A stretch of DNA of 12,647 nucleotides from Acidaminococcaceae bacterium (GTDB lineage: Bacteria; Bacillota; Negativicutes; Acidaminococcales; Acidaminococcaceae), in NCBI GenBank assembly GCA_022653215.1, contig JALCSJ010000049.1, positions 1 to 12,647 of the forward strand, written 5' to 3'. Below the pieces are notes generated by a model, which ran no database searches, was not told the DNA's origin, and saw nothing but the letters and a program-made list of their open reading frames with translations. Positions within the stretch are counted from its first letter, which is position 1; each line of letters opens with the position of its first letter. A program made the position numbers and the translations under genes. Shown here piece by piece: positions 6,956-12,647 of this stretch.

Positions 6956-8249
6956 ATGAGTCCAAATGTATAATCTGAGAGGGGTCAACATCTATGATTA
7001 TTTCTACAACTCTATGGAGCGTAGTTTTGCTTACTGTTACATGGAGGTTTTTGTAGTCGAAACAGTCCCCTTTTTGCGGAATTTCCCCCAGCGTATCAAC
7101 TACCCAGCCACTTATGGAATCGTTTTCCAGACCATATTGGCTGAAATCCAGACCCAAAAATTTGAATAAATCCAGCAAACTGGCATTTTGTAAATTGGAA
7201 TTACAGGAAACCAGATATTTATCTTTACCTATTTTATGAAATGAAGACACCACTTTATCATGCTCATCCCAGATTTCTCCTACCAGTTCTTCCACAATAT
7301 CTTCTGTAGTGACTAGACCGCGGACTGTACCATAGCTATCTAAAACCATGGCCATTTCTACTTTTTGGTCTTGGAGAGATTTCATTACAAGAGAAATTTT
7401 GGTAGAACTATGAACGTAGGCAATATTTTTAATAATACGTTCCAATTTAAAATTGGGATTATTAACATAAGCGGTAAAGAAGTCTTTAGCATGGATCATT
7501 CCAATGATTTCTTTATCATCTTCTTTATAGACGGGAAAACGGGAGAAACCATGCATAGCAACAGTGTGCAAGGCTGCTTCATTGCCGGCCGCAAGATCAA
7601 TGCTGACAAAATCTACTCTGGGAGTCATGATTTCCCGGACTCTGATATCACTGAATTCAATGGCTGATTTAATCAGTTCGCTATCGTCTTTATTAATGGC
7701 TCCATCTTTTTGTACTTCATCTACCATGAGCATCAGTTCATCTTCGGTAGGACCGGTAACACCTTTGGTATGGAGAAACTTTTTAAAAGCCGTCTTTATT
7801 AATTTCACCAGAAAATTAAGAGGCATCAAAATAATTGTAAGGGCATAGAGCAAGGGAGCTACTTTCATGGCAACTTTTTCCGGGTAGTCTTTAGCAGCAC
7901 TTTTAGGCAAAATTTCTCCGCAGAGTAAAATCACAATAGTACTGACGACAGTTGCTATAGCCAGGCCTTCTGCTCCGAAATATGACGTACAGGCAGCTGC
8001 AGCTAAAGACGCTGCCAAAATATTAACTACATTATTGCCAATTAAGATGGTAGTTAAAGTATCATCTGACCGCTTGGTTAATTTCAGTGCTTTTTCTGCT
8101 TTTTTATTACCGTTTTTAGCTAGTCTTTTAAGCCGCAGTTTTTGGCTGCCGGTGAGAGCAGTTTCTGAGGCAGAGAAAAATGCAGATAAAAATACCAGCA
8201 AAATAAGCACCAAAGTTAAAGTAAATAGTGAACCTTTAAATATGTTCAT
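6954..8249 (-). CDS. HlyC/CorC (CNNM)-family Mg2+/Na+ transporter with CBS pair
   Basis: I place the start at ATG 8247-8249, with AAGGTG 6 bases upstream (in frame GTG at 8256-8258 sits inside this site). The 431-residue protein has an N-terminal DUF21/CNNM membrane domain (about 1-155) with the signatures SASETAL (26-32), GNNVVNI (71-77) and GEILPKS (111-117), then a CBS pair (about 205-325, IMTPRVDFVSID and GLVTTEDIVEELVGEI), then a CorC_HlyC domain (about 335-425). Relatives are membrane dimers that export Mg2+ in exchange for Na+ (bacterial CorC, MpfA); 'hemolysin' in old names is misleading. Direction of transport here is inferred. It shares a divergent promoter region with the YgjP-like operon and lies near mgtE. 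Confidence 0.9.
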   Translation of the reverse strand: MNIFKGSLFTLTLVLILLVFLSAFFSASETALTGSQKLRLKRLAKNGNKKAEKALKLTKRSDDTLTTILIGNNVVNILAASLAAAACTSYFGAEGLAIATVVSTIVILLCGEILPKSAAKDYPEKVAMKVAPLLYALTIILMPLNFLVKLIKTAFKKFLHTKGVTGPTEDELMLMVDEVQKDGAINKDDSELIKSAIEFSDIRVREIMTPRVDFVSIDLAAGNEAALHTVAMHGFSRFPVYKEDDKEIIGMIHAKDFFTAYVNNPNFKLERIIKNIAYVHSSTKISLVMKSLQDQKVEMAMVLDSYGTVRGLVTTEDIVEELVGEIWDEHDKVVSSFHKIGKDKYLVSCNSNLQNASLLDLFKFLGLDFSQYGLENDSISGWVVDTLGEIPQKGDCFDYKNLHVTVSKTTLHRVVEIIIDVDPSQIIHLDS

Positions 8250-8278
8250 AACAGACACCTTTCCGGAAATGTGTATAT

Positions 8279-8307
8279 ATTATAAGAAAAAATACTCTGG
8301 CGGTCAA
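8279..8307 (-). promoter_or_regulatory. Near-consensus sigma-A promoter of the CorC/HlyC gene
   Basis: On the minus strand TTGACC (8302-8307) and TATAAT (8279-8284) are exactly 17 bp apart. This is the best promoter in the window; the transcript would start near 8272, leaving a short leader with the AAGGTG ribosome site. Confidence 0.8.
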
Positions 8308-8330
8308 ATTATTACTTTTTATGTTATAAT
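8302..8330 (+). promoter_or_regulatory. Extended -10 promoter giving a probable leaderless transcript
   Basis: TGTTATAAT (TG 8322-8323, TATAAT 8325-8330) is a perfect extended -10. The -35 position at 17-bp spacing is 8302-8307 (GGTCAA, poor), the same six bases that form the -35 of the opposite promoter. Transcription would start about 7 bp after the -10, at 8337, which is the A of the first ATG. Confidence 0.7.
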
Positions 8331-8336
8331 AAGACC

Positions 8337-8999
8337 ATGATGATTGAACCTAAGAGCATAATAAAAACAAGAAGAAGAACTATTGCACTAGTAGTGAACA
8401 GTAATGGAGAATTAATCGTTAGAGCCCCTTATTATGCCACTCGCAGTATTATTATGGAGTTTGTGGAGCATAAGCAAGACTGGATAACAAAACAGCAAAA
8501 ACGTATAGAAACGGAAAATGCTGAATTTGTTCCTGTGGTTATTGCTCAGGGTGGTATAATTCAATACGGCGGGTCAATGTATACTATTGACATAGAGAAT
8601 GTAGAAAAAATAACTCTCTTTGGCAATTATATTTTAATGCCAAAAAATACAGATGCAACTCAACTCCGTCAGTGGTTTCTGGAAGAAGCCGCTAGGACTT
8701 TAAAACACAGGGTTGATTTTTACGCTGAGAGAATGCAAGTGGAATACAAAAAGCTCAGACTTTCCAATGCCAAAACCAGGTGGGGGTCATGCAGCTACTA
8801 TAACGGGTTGAGCTTTTCCTGGCGGCTGATGATGTGTCCTCCCGAGGTCTTGGATTATGTTGTGGTTCATGAACTGTGCCATATAAAGAATAAAAGCCAT
8901 AATAAAGGATTTTGGCAACAGGTAGAGCTAAATTTTCCTACTTATCGCAATAGTGAGCAGTGGCTTAAAAAAAATAGAAAAATTATGGAGATATTATGA
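8337..8999 (+). CDS. YgjP-like (DUF45/SprT-like) zinc metallopeptidase family protein
   Basis: The 220-residue product begins like other YgjP proteins (IKTRRRTIALVVNSNGELIVRAP, about 9-31), which supports a start at one of the tandem ATGs 8337/8340. The C-terminal half has the family signature RWGSC (148-152) and the zinc-peptidase motif VVHELCHIKNKSH: HELCH at 178-182 (H178, E179, H182) and third ligand H188 followed by GFW. It has no signal peptide and should be cytosolic. The family is placed with WLM/SprT-like M48-related peptidases; substrates are unknown. There is no Shine-Dalgarno sequence before either ATG and the promoter -10 ends 6 bases upstream, so translation is probably leaderless. 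Its TGA overlaps the next gene's ATG (ATGA, 8996-8999). Confidence 0.87.
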   Translation: MMIEPKSIIKTRRRTIALVVNSNGELIVRAPYYATRSIIMEFVEHKQDWITKQQKRIETENAEFVPVVIAQGGIIQYGGSMYTIDIENVEKITLFGNYILMPKNTDATQLRQWFLEEAARTLKHRVDFYAERMQVEYKKLRLSNAKTRWGSCSYYNGLSFSWRLMMCPPEVLDYVVVHELCHIKNKSHNKGFWQQVELNFPTYRNSEQWLKKNRKIMEIL

Positions 9000-9961
9000 G
9001 TATTAATAAAAAATTGTTTATGATTTTGGCAGCACTGATAGTACTGGCTTCAGCATCTTATGTCTATATTACCCATAGCAGTAAATATAAAACACAAAAA
9101 ATTCAGGATGATACCAGTACGGTAAGTTCTGCTCCCAATACCAGTTTGCCTTATACTTATTTAAATAATATTATAGCTCAATCCGGAGCAGGATGTTCAG
9201 TGTATTACAAATCACTGACCAGCGGTGATATTTTTTATAATTATTCCGGGAAAATGCCATCTGCAGGTATGATTCGGCCCTTTATCATGGCAAAGGCCAT
9301 GGATGAAATTGAGCAGGGAAATTTAAAATTGGAACAAAAATTTAAAATTACCGCAGACAATAGGGCAATGGGTTCTTCTGTTTTGCAAAAAAAGAAAAAC
9401 GGCGAGGAACTTACTATTAAAGAATTAATTGAAGCTATGATAGTATCTAATGATAATACAGCAACTAATATGCTTATAGATATTTTGGATACAGATAGTA
9501 TTAACGTGTATATCGAACAACATGGGTATTTAGATACGGTTCTCGCTTCTAAACCGGGTTTGGAAGAAACACCTTCAGAGAGCAATAATAGTGCGAAAGG
9601 TAAAAATATAGATAAGAAGAATTATACTTCAGTTAATGATTTAATGACTTTTTTCAATAGACTATACTATAATCAATGTGTTTCTACTTCTGCCGATCAT
9701 TTTATGATGGAGACATTGAAAAAACAAGCAGATAGGAGCAGGCTTTTGGCCTTGCTGCCTAAAGATGTTCAGGCGGCTCACGAAACAGGAGATGCACCGG
9801 GCATACAAAACGATGGGGGAATAATTTTTGCAAAGGAAAATTATATTTTGGTAATTTTAACAGACAGGTCTGTCAATCAGGCTCAGACGCTGAAGACTAT
9901 TAATCAAATTTCCTCAATTATTTATAATACTGTAATGGATAGAGAGGTTTTTAAAAAATGA
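8996..9961 (+). CDS. Membrane-anchored class A beta-lactamase-fold protein, apparently lacking catalytic residues
   Basis: The 321-residue product has an N-terminal membrane anchor (about 7-26), a polar linker and a serine beta-lactamase-like domain (about 52-315), which would face outside the cell. Landmarks of class A relatives are recognisable but altered. Where SxxK is expected the sequence is SAGMIRPFIM, giving Gly91 and Arg94 in place of the nucleophile and lysine. The SDN block is ASN-like: SNDNTATNML (151-160) with Asn152 at the serine position. The KTG block reads HETG (262-265), with Glu263 for lysine, followed by the usual DGGIIF. I infer a non-hydrolytic protein, perhaps a wall-binding or scaffold role; a shifted active site is not excluded. 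It overlaps both neighbours by ATGA (8996-8999, 9958-9961), implying translational coupling. Confidence 0.8.
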   Translation: MSINKKLFMILAALIVLASASYVYITHSSKYKTQKIQDDTSTVSSAPNTSLPYTYLNNIIAQSGAGCSVYYKSLTSGDIFYNYSGKMPSAGMIRPFIMAKAMDEIEQGNLKLEQKFKITADNRAMGSSVLQKKKNGEELTIKELIEAMIVSNDNTATNMLIDILDTDSINVYIEQHGYLDTVLASKPGLEETPSESNNSAKGKNIDKKNYTSVNDLMTFFNRLYYNQCVSTSADHFMMETLKKQADRSRLLALLPKDVQAAHETGDAPGIQNDGGIIFAKENYILVILTDRSVNQAQTLKTINQISSIIYNTVMDREVFKK

Positions 9962-11355
9962 AAAATTCCTTTGATGTAATTATTATTGGGGGAGGACCTG
10001 CCGCAATTTTTGCTGCCTATGAGTTTACCTTGAAATACCCCAAAATGACAGTTGCTATTATTGAAGAAGGACATACTATAGACGACAGACAGTGCCCCTT
10101 GACACTAGGTAAGGCGCAGCATTGTTTGCGCTGCACTCCTTGCAGTATTATGCGTGGCTTTGGCGGAGCAGGGGCTTTTTCTGATGGTAAATATAACTTT
10201 ACCACAGAATTTGGCGGCTGGCTTAGTGATTATCTTCCTACTGCAACAGTTATGGAGCTGATTGATTATGTGGATAAAATCAATTGCAGCTACGGCGCAC
10301 CGGGAGATGTTTTTACTACTAAAAACTGCTCTATTGGGAAGCTGGCACTAAGTTGTGACCTCCATTTGCTGAATGCTAAAGTAAGGCATTTGGGTACGGA
10401 AAATAATTATAAAATCATGGCCGGAATTTATCGTTATCTTTTAAACAAGGGTATTACTATTAAATGCGAAACTCATGTAGAAAATTTTGCTAAAACAAAA
10501 GAAGGCTTTGTTGTAACAACAACTACGCCTTGCAATGAAAAATATAACTGCAAATATTTGATTGCGGCACCTGGCAGGGCAGGCGCCGAATGGTTTACGG
10601 GCAAATGCCGGGAAATGGGCTTAAACATGACCAGCAATCAAGTGGATTTGGGAGTTAGGGTAGAAGTTCCTGCTCAGGTTTTCCAGCATATTACAGATGA
10701 GGTTTACGAAGCCAAATTAGTATATACAACAAAACGTTACGGAGATAAAGTCAGAACATTTTGCATGAATCCCAATGGTTACGTAGTAGCAGAAAATACT
10801 GATGGCATAGTGACTGTTAACGGTCATAGTTTTAATGACCCGGCTAAAGACAGTGGCAATACAAATTTTGCCCTTTTGGTAAGCAATAGATTTACAGAAC
10901 CTTTTAATTCTCCGCATAAATACGGTAAGCATATAGCTTCACTGTCAAATATGCTGGGAGGAGGAGTTTTGGTTCAAAGATTTGGGGATTTAATTAAAGG
11001 ACGCCGCAGTAATGCCCATCGTATGAGCAAAAGCTTTTTAAAACCAACTTTGGATGCAGTGCCGGGTGATCTTAGTCTGGTTTTACCCAAACGCCATTTA
11101 GATAATATTATTGAAATGATTTATGCCTTAAATAAAATAGCACCGGGTACTGCTAATGATGATACTTTGCTCTACGGAGTAGAGGTTAAGTTCTATAGTT
11201 CCAGATTGGAATTAGACAATAATTTGGAAACAAAAATACCGGGCTTTTTTGCCGTGGGAGACGGGGCAGGTATTACCCGTGGCCTATCTCAGGCAAGTGC
11301 ATCCGGTATCTATGTAGCAAGAATTATTGGTGAACGTGACAAGGTTAATGGCTGA
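9958..11355 (+). CDS. COG2509-type FAD-dependent dehydrogenase with four-cysteine cluster
   Basis: The 465-residue cytosolic protein starts with the dinucleotide-binding motif DVIIIGGGPAAIFAAYE (6-22) followed by the ribose-binding acid in IIEEG (34-38). Next come cysteines 46, 56, 59 and 62 (C-x9-C-x2-C-x2-C) and the family signature GFGGAGAFSDGKYN (67-80). The C-terminal FAD motif PGFFAVGDGAGITRGLSQASASG is typical of the NAD(P)/FAD oxidoreductases called 'uncharacterised FAD-dependent dehydrogenase'. The substrate is unknown. The cysteines could bind metal or an Fe-S cluster, or form a redox disulfide; this is inference. It is the last gene of an ATGA-coupled operon. Its stop lies inside the 3' end of the opposite gene, with no clear terminator. 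Confidence 0.87.
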   Translation: MKNSFDVIIIGGGPAAIFAAYEFTLKYPKMTVAIIEEGHTIDDRQCPLTLGKAQHCLRCTPCSIMRGFGGAGAFSDGKYNFTTEFGGWLSDYLPTATVMELIDYVDKINCSYGAPGDVFTTKNCSIGKLALSCDLHLLNAKVRHLGTENNYKIMAGIYRYLLNKGITIKCETHVENFAKTKEGFVVTTTTPCNEKYNCKYLIAAPGRAGAEWFTGKCREMGLNMTSNQVDLGVRVEVPAQVFQHITDEVYEAKLVYTTKRYGDKVRTFCMNPNGYVVAENTDGIVTVNGHSFNDPAKDSGNTNFALLVSNRFTEPFNSPHKYGKHIASLSNMLGGGVLVQRFGDLIKGRRSNAHRMSKSFLKPTLDAVPGDLSLVLPKRHLDNIIEMIYALNKIAPGTANDDTLLYGVEVKFYSSRLELDNNLETKIPGFFAVGDGAGITRGLSQASASGIYVARIIGERDKVNG

Positions 11356-11887
11356 TAAGATAATTGTTTAAAGCCGTTTGCATATCTTCACCTAAAGTAT
11401 TAATAGAGATAGGTGACCAAGATTGGTCGGAGGCCGGACCTTCTTTAAGAATAGTCCCGTTTCCTGCATAGTTAATATAATAAAGATCTGCAAAAACTTT
11501 AACCCGGACATCATAGCGGGATAAAAGCAAAACGGTTTTTAAGCTAGTAGGAGTACCGGCCGATTTATAAACCCATTTTGTCCAGGCAGTAATAATACCT
11601 GTGTTTTTGTCATATTTAAGACTGTTAGCATCATAGTAAGTTAGCAGTTTGCTATTGGAACCGGCTGGTGTCCAGGCAGTTTGAGCTTCAGCCGGGGGAA
11701 TAACTTTTTCCTCTGCTTTTTTTGTGTCTGCTTTTGCTGGGGTAGTGGATTTGCTATTATCTTTGCTTGCAGCAGTAAGCCTTTGTCTTATTGTAGGGGT
11801 GGTAGTAGGTGCCATGAGGGCATGACCGGCTGGCAGAAAAGTGAAAAAACCGGCACAGATTATACTGAAAATTTTTGTCTTTGTCAT
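11345..11887 (-). CDS. Secreted protein resembling surface-adhesin E family
   Basis: The 180-residue product has a signal peptide (1-23, ending GHA), a low-complexity K/T/A/P-rich linker (about 26-70) and a compact C-terminal domain (about 78-178). The domain pattern YYDANSLKYDKNTGIITAWTKWVY, followed by RYDVRVKVFADLYYINYAGNGTIL and SDQSWSPI, resembles the small 'surface-adhesin protein E'-like domain common as hypothetical secreted proteins in Negativicutes and Proteobacteria. I assign it only tentatively. AAAGGA (reverse complement at 11895-11900) precedes the ATG by about 7 bases. It is divergent from the nuclease gene and its last 11 bp overlap the FAD dehydrogenase gene on the other strand. 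Confidence 0.68.
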   Translation of the reverse strand: MTKTKIFSIICAGFFTFLPAGHALMAPTTTPTIRQRLTAASKDNSKSTTPAKADTKKAEEKVIPPAEAQTAWTPAGSNSKLLTYYDANSLKYDKNTGIITAWTKWVYKSAGTPTSLKTVLLLSRYDVRVKVFADLYYINYAGNGTILKEGPASDQSWSPISINTLGEDMQTALNNYLISH

Positions 11888-11942
11888 AGTAACATCCTTT
11901 CTTAAACTATATCCTTATTTTAACACATTATGGTCTAATTTA

Positions 11943-11951
11943 TGTTATAAT
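11943..11951 (+). promoter_or_regulatory. Extended -10 promoter of the beta-CASP nuclease gene
   Basis: TGTTATAAT is a perfect extended -10 in the 117-bp divergent spacer; no good -35 is visible. The leader would be about 47 nt, with a GGCGGTG ribosome site (11991-11997) 7 bases before the ATG. On the minus strand I see only weak -10 candidates for the secreted-protein gene (TATAGT near 11906-11911). Confidence 0.6.
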
Positions 11952-12004
11952 TATTATATATTGGAAAAAGACTAGGGGAAAAAACTTAAAGGCGGTGCGA
12001 CTAG

Positions 12005-12647
12005 ATGAAGATTACTTTTTTAGGAGCAGACAAAATCGTTACAGGTTCGTGTCACTTGTTTGAAGTCAATGGGAAAAAAATTCTCTTTGACTGCGGTATG
12101 TTTCAAGGCCCCAAACTAATCAGAGAATTGAACAGAAAAGAATTTGCTTTTAACCCAGGGGAAATTGATGCAGTGGTACTAAGTCATGCTCACATTGACC
12201 ACAGCGGGCTTTTACCTAAACTCGTCAAACAAGGATTTAAGGGAAAGATTCATTGCACATATGTTACTAAAGAATTATGCGATATTTTACTGCCTGATTG
12301 TGGTCATATTCAAGAACAGGATGCAGAAATTTCTACCCGCAAAGGCTTAAGAGCCGGTCGTGAAGCAGTGGAACCTTTGTACACTTCTGATGATGCTTAT
12401 GTGGCACTGAAACAGTTTGTCTGCCATGACTACGATGAAGACGTGGAGATTTCTCCGGGTTTGGTGGTCAGGTTTAGAGTCGCAGGACATATTTTGGGCA
12501 GTGCTATTGTAACCATTTTTGTTGAAGAAAATGATAAGAAAACCAAACTGATTTTTACAGGAGATATTGGCCAGCCCAATGTTCCGATTTTAGATGATCC
12601 TTATCAGATTGCCGGTGCTGATTTTATTATTACAGAATCAACTTACG
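12005..12647 (+). CDS. MBL-fold beta-CASP RNA-processing exonuclease (YSH1-like), 5' part
   Basis: The gene runs off the right edge; 214 codons are visible of a family that is usually about 530 residues. The N-terminus MKITFLGADKIVTGSCHLFE is typical of bacterial COG1236 proteins. Metal-binding motifs are intact: SHAHIDHSGLLP (60-71; H61, H63, D65, H66), AGHILGSA (160-167; H162) and FTGDIG (185-190; D187). ITESTY at the edge begins the segment leading into the beta-CASP domain, which is outside the window. Relatives resemble CPSF-73/archaeal aCPSF1 and act as metal-dependent RNA nucleases; bacterial examples are mostly uncharacterised. It is cytosolic, with its own extended -10 promoter. Absence of frameshift can be stated only for the visible part. 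Confidence 0.9.
   Translation, partial: MKITFLGADKIVTGSCHLFEVNGKKILFDCGMFQGPKLIRELNRKEFAFNPGEIDAVVLSHAHIDHSGLLPKLVKQGFKGKIHCTYVTKELCDILLPDCGHIQEQDAEISTRKGLRAGREAVEPLYTSDDAYVALKQFVCHDYDEDVEISPGLVVRFRVAGHILGSAIVTIFVEENDKKTKLIFTGDIGQPNVPILDDPYQIAGADFIITESTY

Noticed and set aside
8250..8258. GTG start for the CorC/HlyC gene
   Set aside because: The purine-rich site abuts this codon with no spacing but is correctly placed for the ATG at 8247-8249.
8996..9961. Antibiotic-resistance beta-lactamase
   Set aside because: The catalytic SxxK, SDN and KTG residues are replaced, so hydrolysis of beta-lactams is not expected.
11350..11380. Terminator between the convergent genes at 11345-11355
   Set aside because: The only hairpin is a 7-bp stem with an 18-nt loop and no T-tract.

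Overview
This window is a gene-dense, AT-rich stretch of bacterial chromosome with 12 complete and 2 edge-truncated protein genes on both strands. I see no rRNA, tRNA, CRISPR array, insertion sequence or phage gene. AGGAGG-type ribosome sites, TATAAT-like promoters, U-tract hairpin terminators and the gene types (MetQ, SfsA, MgtE, CorC/HlyC, COG2509 FAD dehydrogenase, beta-CASP nuclease) suggest a low-GC Firmicute. An anaerobe of the class Negativicutes (Acidaminococcaceae/Phascolarctobacterium-like) is my best guess; it rests on protein 'feel' and no marker gene here proves it.

Layout, left to right. Positions 1-1615: the 3' end of a YfcE/MJ0936-type phosphodiesterase, then an NAD-type malic enzyme closed by a hairpin. 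1644-2576: a monocistronic methionine-binding lipoprotein gene (metQ) with its own promoter and terminator, but no metN or metI beside it. 2637-4596: sfsA (minus) and an RlmI-type rRNA cytosine methyltransferase (plus), divergent from a 61-bp spacer with a small perfect palindrome. 4600-6955: a small secreted SH3-like protein, a hairpin, the magnesium channel gene mgtE (TTG start), and a YbjN-like protein, ending in a strong bidirectional terminator. 6954-8249 (minus): a CorC/HlyC/CNNM-family transporter. 8337-11355: a tight three-gene operon (YgjP-like metalloprotease, beta-lactamase-fold protein, FAD dehydrogenase) joined by ATGA overlaps. 11345-11887 (minus): a secreted adhesin-E-like protein overlapping the operon's 3' end. 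12005 to the edge: a beta-CASP metallo-beta-lactamase nuclease.

Most of the window is housekeeping: central carbon metabolism, methionine uptake, rRNA modification and Mg2+ homeostasis, with an Mg2+ importer and a probable Mg2+/Na+ exchanger about 550 bp apart. The least ordinary part is the 8337-11355 operon. Its first gene appears to be read from a leaderless transcript. Its second product keeps the class A beta-lactamase layout but has lost the residues expected at the catalytic serine, general-base lysine, SDN serine and KTG lysine. Its third is a poorly characterised flavoprotein with a four-cysteine cluster. A second point of interest is the terminator-like hairpin just ahead of the mgtE ribosome site, which leaves no room for a promoter between them and could act as an attenuator. 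Nothing here convincingly amounts to an undescribed defence or mobile system.
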